A DNA stretch of 64,000 bases from Brachypodius melanocephalos (GCA_013398615.1 VZSR01001459.1:5891051-5955050), one strand, 5' to 3'; shown: positions 1 through 13,231, counted from the stretch's first letter. Program-made: numbers and translations. The notes: generated from the sequence alone by a model not told the origin.

Positions 1-1039
1 AATTGTTCAGTTCATTAGCCAAGAGCTCATCAGGTGCCAGAAATTGGGCTCTTACTTCACTAGGCTGTCTTGCAGCAGTGGTAATATCTGTCTCTTATTA
101 AAGATAAAAAGTGCTCAGCCCCTGTGGCTGTGGGAGCTTTTAGGAGCTGATGTGAGTCAGATCATCAGCTGTACAGGGTGCTGCAGGAAGGAGATAAATG
201 ATTTTTCATTTATGAGAAATGCTTTCCTTAGAGCTACAAAGCTGAAAGTGTTGTGCCAGCTGTGTCCCTGGTTCTGAGGAAACCTGTGCACCAGCCCAGC
301 TTAAATGCCCGTCCTAAGCCCTTAACAGGAATTATGACACCTGCTCTGTCCTCTTCCAAATGCTCCTGGATACACCTCGTGCACAGTTCACAGGGTTAGT
401 GCTCAAACTGTAGTGGAGGTGCCTAAAAACAAATGCATGTGTCATCTTTGATTTTCTACAAAACCCTATAAATCCAGCCAGGGAGAAAATGCTTTGCTTG
501 GAGCACAAAAGGTAGAAGGAAAAGGCTGTTAATCCAAATAAGATATGTTAATACTTGGATCATAATATAGCACTGAAGACCAGGAGTTGTGTTAATTTCT
601 AAAGATGTTGGCATCGTCTCTGCTTGCATTGAGCCTCTGTGTTAGCAGGACTACCTTATCCCCTCTTTGTCCTTTTTTATTATGTATTTTGTGTTGTTGT
701 ATAAAGAAAAGTGCTGGGTACCCCTGTGCTGAATTAGATGAATCTGCCTGATTCTGAACAGCTGCTCCAGCTTTAGATGGGATTGGTCCCTATGCAGAAG
801 TTACAGTTTTAGGATCAAGTGTGTCCAATAAACTTAGGTGAGCCCATAGAAAAAGCTTTGGGCGGGTTCTTGGTGCTATTTACAGCAGATCTTATTTTCT
901 GTTTGCTACAGCTACATTTATACCGAAACAAACTGTTTAGGTGGGTGCATATATAAAGTTTCATGGCACTTTTGAGACTTTATATGCACTGGTCATTCCT
1001 CACAACAGCCAGGACGGTCTGGTTCCGACATAAATCCAA

Positions 1040-1053
1040 CCAGGAGATGGCAG
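1040..1053 (+). promoter_or_regulatory. CTCF-like motif candidate (weaker)
   Basis: CCAGGAGATGGCAG matches the CTCF core consensus with one mismatch, G for a pyrimidine at the fifth base. A single motif of this quality is expected by chance now and then. Confidence 0.25.
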
Positions 1054-3763
1054 CGTTGGTTCGTGCAAGGAGAACTCAAAAGTTGGAACGCTTTTCCCTC
1101 GACTGACAGAGGAAAGAAATTACCTTAATTTAATTAGAACGTACCCTGTCTTAGCAATACATAGATAAATGTTAATGAAATGGACCTGTTTTTAGCTTTT
1201 GTTCCTGACTGGCTAATGCAAGTCGGTAAATTAAGAATGCATGTAGGTTTTTGTCTAAATACTGCAGTCACCCTTTGACCCAGTAATGATTTGAGACAAG
1301 GATTTTGAAATTCAGTACTCTCTTGCTCAGAAGTGGTCATATAAAGCTGGAAAGCTAATGGGTGCTAATGTTCTCATTTCTGCTTACCTGCTCTGTAAAC
1401 TCTTAATAGCTTTGCTTGTAGCTGTAAAATAAGGTTTTCCTATAGCTTAAATTTGAAAATTCTTGAGCCTTTTGTTTCAGTGTTATTGTCTTCCTGCCCT
1501 TATGGTATGTGTGCATGTGCATTGACATTGTGTTATAAGGAAGGAGCTTATAGGGCAGTACCTGAACTTTCCCAGGATCTTGATTCTGTCTTTTTGCCCC
1601 CATGAAAAGATGGGATTAGCCCCTGGCTCCAGAGCTTGCTTGGGAAAATGAGCATGGCCCCTGTCAATGGGGTGCTGTTGTCTGATGCCCCAATGTCAGC
1701 TGAGGTGGCTGAGGGGTCACTGCTGCACCCTCTCCATGGCTGGCTCTGCAGATGTTCAGCACAGAGCTAATTTGTCATGAGGCCACCTCCAAATCCAGTA
1801 GGATGCACCAGGAATGGCCTGAGCTTGCTGGGCTGTATTGTGTTCTTCTGTGTCAAGCAACAGGATGCATCTGTGTGAACAGCCAAGAGATTAAAAAGCA
1901 ATTTTTTCCTGGGACCTTGGTGATTAGGGAGCTGAATGCCCCCCTGTGTGAGGCCATGTTATTGTGCATATTCCATGTCTGTTAATCCCATGGTGGATGC
2001 AGGTAAAAGCATCAAAGTGGGCAGGTACCATCGGACAGCTGCACATCTGCACCTTTCACCCTTCCCATGCCATTTGCTTCTAGCTTTGACATCTGAAAAC
2101 TGAAATGTGGACTCTCTTGGTGCAGTGTTATCATATTGAACATCCTTCTCCAAGAAAGCAAAGCCTGGAGATGTGCATTGTGTCCTTTTACCTTTGGCAG
2201 GCTTACCTGGAAGGCACTGCAGTGATTGGGATCAGAGCGTAATAGAGCTGAGATTTTTTTTTTCTGCACCCGCCCGTCCAGGCTGTTACTTTTTTAATAA
2301 GATACATGTGAACTTAATCTTGCATACTTCCCTTTAGAGACCTCTTCTCCACATCAAAAGGCTGCTGGGGTTGATAGGAAGGTGCATGTGTAGGAACAAA
2401 CAAGGTAACACGTTGTGAGTTCAGGTGCCTAGCGAAAATGTCACTGTGCAGTCTGATGTTGGCAGCTGCAACTCGTGGCTTTTTGAATACCACGAGTGCC
2501 CTGTGGAGCCAATCTGACAGCACTGCCCGGGTGACAGGAGCCTTTATTTCCTTTCAGAACAGCACAATGTAATCATTGTTTTTGTTCTTGTGCAGCCACA
2601 GACTCCCTTGTAAGCGCAAATTCAAATGGAAGAAACATCAAAGTTAATTTGAAATGAAATGCACCCCAAGTAGTCCTGGGGAAATGGAGACATTACTTTG
2701 TAGCCACCCTTCTCCTGCCAAAACTGCAGCACCCCAGATGTCAGGAAGCCACGCTGCGCTCTTTGTCTGGTCTTGATTGACTAGATTGTTTTCATCCCAG
2801 CCTTTTAAAATCTTTCCTCCTGTCTCCATATTTTTAAGGAATAAAAAGCTAATATAAGGACATGGAGTGTTACGAAGCATGAAGTTCTATAAATATTTAT
2901 GCTGAACTATCAAAAAAACTTGACAGTTCTTATTTTCTTGACAGATTGGGGTCACTTGTTATTTTTGACCCTGAGAATTGAAGAGCACATGGAGTTAGAT
3001 CTGTTTGTAATGACTTTTGGGTATTGTTGTCCAGTAAACTTGTAGGAATGTAACAGAATAACAGATTTTTTTCTTGGTGTCTTTGTGAAAACAAAACTTA
3101 AACCTTGTACTGTGTTAGCCACAAATGACCACTCAAGTTACTGTGTCTATGCAATCTCCAGTGAATTGCTGTACTTTCTTTGTATTTCCCAGTTAGCTGC
3201 TTGGTTTGCCAGGTTTCACCTGGGCTGCTCTGCACTTAAAGTTCTCTGTGATCACCTTTATGTCTAGGAGCTACAATGTGCTCCTGAGCCCAGCATATGA
3301 TGGTCTCAAGGCAGGCTAAAAATCAGGCAAAGATCTGTGGGATCTGCAGTGTTTTTTGCCACCAGTGCCATCACTGCTTTCAGTATCCCTGAAACCAAGT
3401 GAAGACAAACTCTGCTTAAAATTTAAAGTGCTGATGAATAGGCATTTTCTAGAGGGATGAGGAGCTTGTAACTCCCATACTTCAGGATCCTCATTTTATG
3501 AAATGATGTGCATACAAGCTTTAACCCCTACCTGAAGCCAAAGTGGCAGGTGAATATTTAAAATCCAAGCCTGGCTTTTTCAGCAGAGCTGGAGCTTTTT
3601 GGCAGCAGCCACATCGTTACATCCAGCTGCAGAATCTGGTAAATTCATTTTGCAGGAAAGGATCAGTCCAATGCTTTACCTTGAATGAGATGTGGTGTGT
3701 ATTTTAAGATAAACCTTGGAATATGTTGTGTCTAAAGCTGACCAGAATGGATCTCGCTGTCGG

Positions 3764-3777
3764 TCACTAGAGGGCAC
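3764..3777 (+). promoter_or_regulatory. CTCF-like motif candidate
   Basis: TCACTAGAGGGCAC matches the CTCF core consensus CCASYAGRKGGCRS except at the first base. It lies about 400 bp upstream of exon A in the preceding intron. Confidence 0.35.
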
Positions 3778-4175
3778 AAAGGAATTACTAAAGAAAATTT
3801 TGTTGGTCTTACAGTCCTGAATCTCCACTTTAAATCTGTAAAAATGGGGGGAAAAAATTCCTGTGACTGCCAAAAGCCAGGATGGATTCAATTATTGGTT
3901 TTATCAGTGATTTTCTTCACTCAAATCTACTTCTGTTTCTGAAGCTAAAAATTCCAAGGGTGCTTCCATGCTCCTGTTAGTATAATTTTGTGATCAGAAA
4001 GTACGTGGCACTCAGAACAAATACATAAGCCGCTCATGAACAGATTTTAAGTCCTGTAATGACAAACCTGATCTCCTCATTCATCAGGTGTTCTTGGAAG
4101 AAGAACACCTGACAAGTGTTTGCTCTGTGAAGAGGAAGCCAGCAATTGGTGCCTGAGGCTCTGGTTCTTTTGCAG

Positions 4176-4280
4176 GTTGCCTGTCTCATACGGGTTCCAT
4201 CCGAGGTTGTCAAGCAGAGGGCCCAGGTTTCTCCTTCCTCGAGCACTCTCCGGATTCTCTCCCACACCTTGTACCATGAG
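4176..4280 (+). CDS. SLC25A26: SLC25A26 exon A: end of helix 3 and second carrier signature
   Basis: The exon has 35 codons, phase 0 at both ends. It is preceded by a pyrimidine-rich acceptor ending ttttgcag and followed by the donor GTGAGT. It begins V-A-C-L-I-R and carries P-S-E-V-V-K-Q-R-A, which fits the mitochondrial carrier signature PX[DE]XX[KR]XR of the second of three repeats. In carriers this motif ends the odd-numbered helix and forms the matrix-side salt-bridge gate. The exon ends L-Y-H-E, whose glutamate starts the EG-x4-[aromatic]-[KR]-G motif completed in the next exon. By memory of the human protein it covers about residues 101-135. Its second residue corresponds to Ala102, which I recall being mutated in the human mitochondrial disease; here it is alanine. 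The middle of the exon (P-S-S-S-T-L) differs from human, in a matrix loop that varies among species. Confidence 0.96.
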
Positions 4281-5506
4281 GTGAGTTCAGAGCAAAATTT
4301 CTAAAGATTTTCATCCTTCCCACCCAGTGCCATACACATCCAGGAGCATTCCCACAAATTTGTTCCGGTTCTGTGCTTTCCCAGCACTTTCCCATCTATT
4401 CTTCTGTTCTTAAAAGTGATTGGCGTGCTGTGATTGAGGAAACCAAGCCCCCACCTCCCCCTGCACCATGCACTTACATGCATGCTCCAAGCAACTTTTT
4501 TTTTCTCCTATTTTTATGTGGGATACCTACATTTAAAGATGAGAGGAAAAAAAAAGAAAAAAAAAAAAAAAAGAGGGATTTACCTTCCAGATTCCAAAGG
4601 TCTGTTTGTATTTATGCAAACAGTCCTTGTCTGGGACAGCAGGACATGGAGTCTCTGTGTGTAGTTTGCTGAACGATTCCCAGTTTTTGGAGCAGGATCT
4701 GGAGGGGATGTCCCAAAGGCACCATTTCAGAGAGGCTCTGGAGGAGCCAGGAGGAGCTCTGGAAATGAGTGCTCATCCAGTACTGGTTACTTTTGAAAAA
4801 TAAGGGCTTTTGTCTTCTTTTCAGGAGTTATGCTGTTCCCTCCTGTGAAAACCTGTTCACGTCTGTTTTAGCACAGTTTCACAAGGGGAAATTTTCAAGC
4901 TGTGTTCCATAAGAGAAAGTGGCTCCTGAAAACAGTGTGAGGAAAAATATTATAACACATTTTCTGAGTGCAAAACCCAGGGAAAGGAAGACATAAATAT
5001 GACCTTTAAGTGATCCACTTGATTTTTATTTGCTTTCAAATGGAAACTATTGTGATAACCCTGCACAAGAGGGTGACTATAACTTTCTGTGACTTGATTC
5101 TGCTTTAAAAGCTGATTCTGTCAAAACCATATGTTTTTCCCTTTCCATATAGCTGGCCAGAGAACCATAAGCCTTGCCAAACACTTGAATTAAGTGCCCC
5201 ATAATAATAAACAACATAATTTTATATGCACTTATAAAATTAACTGTTTTGAGTATTTTCAGCTGGTTAAAAATACAAAACATTTGTCTTGATAAAGGCT
5301 CTGAATCAAGGCTAAGGAGGTGAAAATAAAACCCTCTGGCACTGTAAATAATGGAATACAGTATACAGAGTTGTAATCAATACAGTCAATTTGAAGCTGA
5401 GGTGTGACACTTCAGGGCTGTAATGCTTGCCTTGTAATCACCAATAAATTGTGTTCTTTGACAAACTCATTCCTCCTGGATGATGCTTTCTTTTGTTGGT
5501 TTACAG
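4281..5506 (+). other. SLC25A26: Intron between exons A and B (1,226 bp)
   Basis: GTGAGT...TTTACAG intron. It contains a T-run near 4497-4504 and an A-rich stretch at 4547-4572. I see no other gene or repeat in it. Confidence 0.9.
4547..4572 (+). repeat. A-rich simple tract
   Basis: It is a near-pure A run interrupted by one G, in the intron between exons A and B. Confidence 0.9.
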
Positions 5507-5554
5507 GGTATTCAAGGACTTTATCGGGGTTATAAAAGCACAGTATTAAGAGAG
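5507..5554 (+). CDS. SLC25A26: SLC25A26 exon B: matrix helix motif and start of helix 4
   Basis: This short exon has 16 codons, phase 0 at both ends, and reads G-I-Q-G-L-Y-R-G-Y-K-S-T-V-L-R-E. With the glutamate ending exon A it completes E-G-I-Q-G-L-Y-R-G, matching the conserved [DE]GXXXX[FWY][KR]G motif that follows each carrier matrix helix. The valine in T-V-L-R-E corresponds to human Val148, a position I recall as disease-associated; it is conserved here. The acceptor (ggtttacag) is good. The donor, GTAAAA, lacks the usual G at +5 and is weak. The exon lies only 1.2 kb after exon A but 37 kb before exon C, so it sits at the edge of the largest intron in the window. Confidence 0.96.
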
Positions 5555-6133
5555 GTAAAACACTTGTCTTTTTCTCTTTTTTTTTCAATTGCTTCCTTTG
5601 CCTCAGTTTTCTAACAAGAGATAATAGTACAATTGAGATTAGTTGCTCTAACCTAAAGCTCTAAATCCCAGCATATTTAATTCTAGGTAAGTTACCAGCC
5701 TGTAATTTAAATAGAATACTGATAATGAGCACTAAGAAAACCTTTGATACATGCAAAAATTCATTTGCCATCCTGTCTCCCAGTTCTGTTGCTGCTAAAT
5801 TGAAAAAGGATGGGAAGGTGTATGTTAACATGAGAAAAACATAAGCTAAAGTACTGGAAACTTTCTGAAGTCTTGTGATTGCATCATGTGAACTATATAT
5901 GCCAACAATGGTGAACTGGTGGCATCAGGCCAAGTTTAGCACAGACAGATTTAGGCTTTCTTTAAATATATTTGTCAGCAGATGCCAAGGGATTATTTGT
6001 CATCTGTATATAGAGAGGACTGTGCTTTCTCTCCTTTTTTATTTAATGTGTGAAAGAAATGCATTTAGTCACCCAGTCTGTAGATTTGATATGGCATTAC
6101 TTAACTCTAAATCAGAAGTATTTCACTGTTAGG

Positions 6134-6149
6134 AAAAAAAAAAAAAAAA
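6134..6149 (+). repeat. Poly-A tract (16 A)
   Basis: It is an uninterrupted A run about 280 bp before the antisense CR1 fragment and is not obviously part of it. Confidence 0.9.
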
Positions 6150-6428
6150 GGACTAAAAATATTTTGGCCCACTCGGAAGAAAATCGTTCCTAATCTAAAA
6201 TCTTTTCATAAATGTTCTGTGAATTCCAGGATTTGTGTCATGGAAGAGCTTGATATGCTGTGTGAACTGAGAGCAGATTACAAAAGAAGTATAAAAACCT
6301 ACTGATAAACTCCCAGTTTAAAACTGTTTCAGTATCAGATCCCAGGAGCTCATCTTTAGACAAAAAAGAAGTTGCATGATGTATGTGTACCTTGAATGGA
6401 GAGATCAGGCTTGGTTCCTAGGAAAACA

Positions 6429-6610
6429 TAAAATCACAGGAAAGATTGGGTTGGGAGGAACCTGAAAACCCATCTTGTTCCACCCTCCATCATCTACCAT
6501 CCCAGGCTGCTCCAAGCCCCATCCAGCCTGGCCTTGGACACTTCCAGGGATGGAGCAGCCTCACACCCTCACAGGGAGGAATTCTTTCCTGGCATGTGAC
6601 TGGACACAGC
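6429..6610 (-). mobile_element. CR1 LINE 3' fragment, antisense to the gene
   Basis: Read on the + strand it shows the usual landmarks of an antisense avian CR1 tail in order: aaaatcacaggaaagattgg, gttgggaggaacct, ccatccagcctggcc, cacttccagggatggagcag, and ttctttcct. It is a 5'-truncated, diverged copy of the family that dominates bird genomes. The right end is a judgement, because similarity fades after about 6605. Confidence 0.8.
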
Positions 6611-9600
6611 CTCTGGTGTCCAGGAAGGGCTCTCTGTCTGACATTTTTGATGTGGTGTATGTGGGTTTATCTCCTTATATAACTCAAGTGAATAAAGTAG
6701 GTTTGGATCTTCCCTCTTTGGTTTTAAACACAGGCTCAGATCTCTTGTCTGTGTTGCCATTGGTAATAAAGCCAGTCGCAGAGGCTTTTTAATCTTCATT
6801 CATTAGCTCTGCTTTTTAAAGCCTTTCTTCATGCTGAAAACTGTTTTCAGGACAGTTATGTTGGCCAGCTCTTCTTACAACTACAGAATAAAGATGGGTA
6901 TTACCTGAAATGAGAAACACCAAACTTAGTGTTCCTTAAAGTGCTGACAAATGCTATTGCACTGCAGTTTATTTTAGCAGTTTTGAGTGTTTAAAAAGAT
7001 GACACCTGCTTTTCTGAAATGTAACCCCCACCATAGCTTTGTCCTGTACTTATTTTCTGGCTCACTAAACGTGTTATTCAATCAGATTTCGTTTGCAGAC
7101 AGGCAAAAAAGGCAAATGAATAGGAATAATTCTGATTTCTCAGAGGGGTTCTGAATAAATGAATAAATTTAGATCCCATTGAGTACAGATTTTGCATACT
7201 AACAGGTAGATAAAGCACATGGTTGCTACTCTGTGCTATTCTCCTTAAAATTTGTTTTGACATATGTCAGGGTGGTAATTAATTTGCAGACCATATTCAT
7301 GGCACAGTGTGTGACCCTGCTGAGATAACTTTGTTTACTCGAAATGGCAACACTTTTTTGGAAATTTAATGGGAGTCCTCTCCATTATGTATATTCATAA
7401 AAGATCCTTCAGAACTGATTTCAGTTGAAGTATTGCTTTTTGGGAGAATCTGTCCAATAGACTGAGAAATAAATGATTACTAAATGAAATGTGCTTTCTC
7501 TTCAAAATGAAACAAATCACAGGTGATGTTTAAAAAGAAAAAAAAAAACTTTGAATTTAACACTGTTAAAACTAATGCATTTTTCTGACACTAAATTTTT
7601 AAAGCAATGTCCACATGAGTAACAGCTTTTTGCACCTTCAGCTGGAGCTGTTGTAAGCCTGACATTTAATCTTGGTATTTTCTCCTTCTCTTTGAGTACA
7701 CTTCTTCCTTTAGCATCTTTATTTTCAGATAAAAATCTATACTAATTCATTATTAGACACATCCTGGTAGCTACATAGCATGTATAGGCTGATACTTAAA
7801 TCCAGCTGACTTTCATACTTACAAGGTTTGTTTACATCCTTTGATTCTCTACCTACACAAACCCCTTTGTTTAGTTATAATGGAGTGGGAATTTTTGGAT
7901 AGAGGGTCTTCAATACATGATTTTTCGTTTAAAAAAATTGGAAGAGGCTGGGAATATTGATGTTTTTCAGATGATTATATTCTTGGCACTGGCAAAGTTC
8001 TTGAGCTAGAGTCTAAGAAAGGTTAATTTTAGCTGTTGCATTGGGATAAAATTCTGTGTATTGTATCAAGCAGATTTCTGGACAGAGATCTGCTTGCCAG
8101 TTGATTGAATTTCAGTGAAAGTAAGTTTGTTTATAAATAGAGTGTGGTGTGGAAGCTTCATCTTCTTGCTTTGGCATAGCAGATCTCTTCAGGACAGCCT
8201 TACTCTGCTCCATTTAATTGGCTTTAGCTGACGTGCTGGTGCAACACAGTTGTTTCATCCTTCAGTTTTAATTCTCACTCTGACTTATCTTCTTTATCTT
8301 CTCAGAATGCTTTCTTAGCAGATGGATATTAGGAGAGAAAGAAGATGGCTGAATATGTAATGCTTTTAGAAATAACTTTGAGTGAGCCTCCAGGCTTGAA
8401 AGTTTTGGCTGTGACTCTTTTCACCTTTTTGATGCCTCTTCTCTCCCATCTCCATTACATTTTGGTCTTTATGTCTTCCTTTGATGAACTAATCCTAAAA
8501 TGGAAAGGGAGGTGATGTACAGTGCATCATTCTGTTGGCAGTGTAAGCCTGAAGGAGACATCTGTGCTCCAAGAGGAAGGCTTTTGTAATAAAGCACAAA
8601 GTGGGAGTATGGTTATTAGGTTGGTCAATGAGACTTTGAATAAATGGCAGAAATCAGAGGCTGTGAATTGATGTGGAATTCCCATGATGTCATTTCCAAA
8701 GCAAATCCAAGTGAGAATTGCCCCTTCCTACGGCTGTAGTGTACCAGTGTGCACCACTGTGGAAACTGGATTGTGCTACTAAGATCAGTCAATGAACAGG
8801 TAAATTTATTCACGTTTTCCACAACAGAGAAAAGTTAACTGGTAAAATTTCCAGCCATCTCATAATAAGGCAGGAGCAGACTATAAATCCACTGCAAATC
8901 CTTTAGAATTCCTAAATGGGAATGAAGTTCTGCTGCTGAGATCTTATATAAGCAAATGGAGCCAGATTTTTAATTCCTGCATAATTCATTTTATTAACTA
9001 TGACCAAGTAGAACATCTGTTAAAATTCCATAATGTTCAGTTCATGGGAAAAAGAAAGAAACCCCTGAGTTCCCATTGGAGCTCTTCCATTTCCGTTTGT
9101 GTTACAGGACTCCAGCAGATGTCTTAGAGGACGTTATTATAAATGAGGGGACGGCACAAAAGAAAAGGAAGTGCTTTGTCCAGTTTCCCTGTGTACAGTG
9201 AGTTACTTTACTGGCATGTCTGTGTGCAGGTTGCAGCCTCACAGTAAATCTGGTGTCCCTTCTGTCCTGAATTACGATGGTTTGGAAGAAGGGAACGAGT
9301 CCAGAGTGGGTGTTCTGTGTGCTTTTAATCCAGTTTGTCACTTGTAAAAATATTGCAGATGGACTGGTCTCTAGCTTGGAAGTAGATTCAAAAAGAGCTA
9401 AATTAATATTAAACTTTCTTAAAGACAGAGAGGATGGAGAATGACTGGCTCTCTGTAACTCACAGATCGCTTGGAAAGAGACTGAGAGTCACTTTCAAAT
9501 GTCCATCTTTGCTGTGCAGGTAGCCCTGGCTGAGCTTGTCCTCTTAGACTTTTCTGAGACGATTCAAACTCTGCTTGTGTTGGCCTCCATTCAGGTGGAG

Positions 9601-10109
9601 GTGGCAGGGATGCTTCAGTTGTCAATGTTGTTTCAGAACTCAGAGCTCTGACTTTGAAAGGAAACCCCTGACGAACCTGACCCCACTTGGGTACCACACA
9701 CTTTTGGCCTTGCTTTAGGTGAGATAGCTGAGTTGTCACTTTGGGCAGTCTCAGTTCTTTAAGTTAGTGCAGCTGTTGGTTTGGGGTTTTTCTGTTTTTC
9801 CCTTTAGGATATGCAAGGCAGAGCCATGAGTGGGTAAAATCAGCTGCTGCTGTCTTGGGAGGAAGGGAGTGCTAGAATAACTTAGTGGGGAGAGGGCCAG
9901 CCAGTTCCAAGTGTGCTGTTAGAGAGTGACAGCAGTGTGACAAACAGCAGCAAATTCCAGAGAGCCAAGGAGAAATAACATTTCCTGAGGAGGAGGTACT
10001 GCTTGGTGTTTGTGTTCCACAGAACTGCTGTCCTTTTACAAGGTGCATCTCAAAAGGGCTGTGGAGGACCTGCAGTGCAGCCTTTGCAGATGAGGAAGGA
10101 GCTAGAAGT

Positions 10110-10154
10110 AAAGAAAAAAACAAAACCACCACAAAAACCCACAACAAAAAACCC
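10110..10154 (+). repeat. A/C-rich low-complexity tract
   Basis: The tract aaaaaaacaaaaccaccac, aaaaacccacaacaaaaaac is the complement in style of the T/G-rich tracts elsewhere in the intron. Confidence 0.8.
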
Positions 10155-11405
10155 TCTCAAACAACTTACTGCCTGGGAGAGGGAAATTAAAGCAACTAGC
10201 AGCAAAATGGGCCTTAAAGGCACACCTGCTTGCATTTTCCTAATTTTAGAGGGTTGGTGAACAAAGGATGCTTCAAGGGGTTTGTATAAAAATGTAAAAC
10301 CCAGCTGAGATATGTTGACCCTGTTGACTCAGGGTTGGAGGGATTTCTGAGGGCTGAGCTTGATAGGGCACACTGCAAACAGGGAGTTTGTTTATCCATT
10401 TAAGGTAGTTTTGCATGCTTTTCTTTTGTTAGGACATCTTTATATAAATATCCTGTTCTCTGAGCTGTTAAGAGAGTTTTTATTTTTTTTTTAAAGTTTA
10501 TCTCTGTTGCTGTAGGACAGAAAGAATGTTATTAATACATTCTTTCACTTGCACAATTAAAACTTTGATCTTTTGTCGTTCTCTGTGTATTACAGAGCAG
10601 ATGTCGATAGAAATAGGCAAACAGGACACTATCTAAATACAATATTTGGAAAAATAAACATCCTCCTTAGTGAAATATGTGCAGTATCTGTCTTTTGTTA
10701 CCTTCTGGAAAACCGAGCTGGCTTTATGTTATGTTGTGACTCTAGATAGGTTGGGTTTAACCAGGAATTTGCCAGGCAGGAGCTGTAACACTGGTTTTTG
10801 ACTTTTACTGAGCAGCCAGCATTTTTTTGGCTTGGGTGTTTCCATATAGAGCATCAGCAGTCCCATGAAAGGGATGGGGGCTGTAAAATGGATTAAGGAG
10901 CTTTGTGGAAAATTGTGCAGAGCTTATGTGACTTATGGGAGGAAGTTGAAAAAGAAGTCTCTACTTCCCACTCTTAACATCACCTTGTCTTGGATCAGCT
11001 CTTGTATCACTTGTGTCATCCTAGGTGTCAATATAGAAGGGATTTTCATTTTGAGGGGCTGGGAGGGTTAAAGGTAATTCTTGAGGAGTAGGAGCAGGGG
11101 ACAAGTCCGTGCTCTGGGATAAGGTCTCAGGCACACCCTAGCTTGTGACCTGGAACACCAATAAATGGATGAAATGAATAAGTGCTGCTGTAGGTTGTGC
11201 TCATTACCTTCTCCCTGCAAATGCTGGAATAGTAGTTGGAGATGAAAATGGAGATCTCACAAAGCAATTGCAAATGACTTTTACAGACTACAAAATAACC
11301 CTGGTTTTCCTAATTTACCAGTTGTGAGAAGTAGGTTTTGTGACATGCCCGAATGGTGGACAGAGTCCTAAAGCAAATTCCTTGAAGTTTGGGAGGAAGG
11401 AACGA

Positions 11406-11464
11406 GGGGGTTTTTTTGTTTGGGTTTGTTTTTTTTTTTTTTTGGTTTGTGGGGTTTTTTTTTT
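11406..11464 (+). repeat. T/G-rich low-complexity tract
   Basis: Long T runs are broken by ggg, gg and gggg (…tttgggtttg…, tttgtggggtttt…). Confidence 0.9.
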
Positions 11465-12662
11465 GATCAAGCATGTTTACAACCAGGATGTTCTGGTTGA
11501 ACACTCCCTTGCTCAGGCCAGGTGCAGTATCCATATAAATTTGCCAGAAGCAGAATTCAGCCATCCTTGGTGCCATGGATGTGCTGTTTACCAATGGATC
11601 ACACAGTCACTGTATCTCCCTGACATCAGTGGGTATATTCAGATGAAAAGAATTCCATATATGCAGAGTATTTCTGTATTTTGAAAGCCACAGCCTTGCA
11701 GCTGGGGTCTTTGAACAGAAGAACCCTTGGAAAGCCATGTGCACTCAAAGCATGGTGTGTGATTTGATAATGCAGATTCTTTCCAGCTGAATGTGTGTGC
11801 AAGCAGAGTCTTGCAGGAAGCGTGTCCTGCTCCAGGCTTCCAACAAAGATACCATTTCCATACATTCTCAAAGCAGCTTACTAAAGTGTTTCTGCAAATG
11901 CAGCATTCATGGTGGAGGAATGTGTTTTGTGGGTGGGTAGCAGCATTGTGGGCAAGAACAAGTTAGGAAGAAAATAATACTGTGAAGAAAAAGTTCTAGT
12001 TTTCTTTGTGCTGTGATATTTCGTTTCTTTTGTTGATTGTTTTTTGTCTTTTAAATAACCTAGGAACTCTATTTGCTACACTGATTTCTACATGTTTCAC
12101 AATGGTTTGAATTTTTGGCCGAGTGGTGGCTTTTAGTTTTAATTCCTCAGCTGCATTCCAACATGGGCAACTGTATTTTGTCTGTCTAAATAGTTTCTGT
12201 AGGTCTCAGTTCCTGTTTTGGTAAATTGTAGAATAATCCTGCTGATGGCTGGAGGGTTGCTGGGCTTGTTGATTTTGGTGAAGGCCATGCTTTGTTGGGG
12301 GGTGAAGCAACTTCGGCATGTGTGTGCTGAAGTGGGTAATCCTCTAACCACAGAAAAATATATATGTGTAGGGCATAAGTTTATATAAAATACATACAAA
12401 TATACACGTGGATACTTCTATAAGTAAAATATGGTATTGCTTTTAATAATTTCTTGTCAAGGGTCTTGGACTCTCTGAAGCAACTAGTCCTGTAAATGTG
12501 TATGAGATTGGTCTGGAACAGCAAGCAATTTAGCAATTTCCTGAAAGTACAGGACTGTTTTTCAAGGATGAAATTCTTGCCTGAAGTAGACCAAAACATA
12601 ATTTTACGGTGGCAGACTTCCACTTGCAGGATCACGCTGCTGTCAATATTAATAGCACTTAC

Positions 12663-12706
12663 CTGTTTTTTCACACTTAGGCTACCTTTTTCTGGTTTCT
12701 CCACAC
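12663..12706 (-). other. Possible minus-strand exon (44 nt), unproven
   Basis: On the minus strand a pyrimidine-rich stretch ending tgcttctgtttttagcag precedes 44 nt ending AAACAG, followed by the perfect donor GTAAGT. The 44 nt are open (G-V-E-K-P-E-K-G-S-L-S-V-K-K-Q) inside a longer minus-strand open frame (12384-12920), with no homology I recognise. It may be a chance pseudo-exon or part of an antisense noncoding transcript. Confidence 0.25.
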
Positions 12707-13231
12707 CTGCTAAAAACAGAAGCACAGTTAAAAGAATCAGGAATCTAGGAATTAAATTTGAAACCCCAAAATGTTGGTGAAGGTGTGCAAAAGAAACCTG
12801 ATCTATGGCAGAGAGCTTATGCAATTTATCAATTATGCAAACAATTAGAAGAATGGCTAGAGAAGCACTTGTGAGAGAGTGCAACAAGAACAGTTCTTCC
12901 AAGTTCTTAAGACACATCATACTTCAATTATTTTGAAAGACTACCTGTTTATTATCTAGCAGGAAATAGGAATTGATCCCACTGTTCTGAGTGCGGGAGA
13001 AATGCCCCTCGAAAGAGAAAATACTGAAAGCCATACTCGCTTCAGAATATTTTAAGGGCCAGAACTGGCTAGTTTGAGCGGATGGAATAAATGAAATAGC
13101 TTTCTTAGCTTGGTCAAAGGGGAATCGCGGGAGTGCGGTAGGAATTCATCCTTGCAGTGAACATTTTGGGCAGGAAAAGGGAAATGGGTGAAATTACCGT
13201 GGCTCCCTCCTGCGGCAGTTCCCGCGCTCGG

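Larger units (their letters stand above)
1..4175 (+). other. SLC25A26: Intron upstream of exon A (3' part)
   Basis: I see no coding exon here. The preceding exon should encode the start of helix 3 (about residues 80-100) and I could not find it, so it lies further upstream. The stretch is ordinary AT-rich bird intron without a recognised transposon. Two short matches to the CTCF core motif (about 1040 and 3764) are the only signals I would name, and both are weak evidence on their own. Confidence 0.8.

Noticed and set aside
12384..12920. 179-codon minus-strand open frame as a protein gene
   Set aside because: The composition is that of AT-rich noncoding DNA, and no domain or family is recognisable. 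Only the internal 44-nt splice-site pair was kept as a hypothesis.
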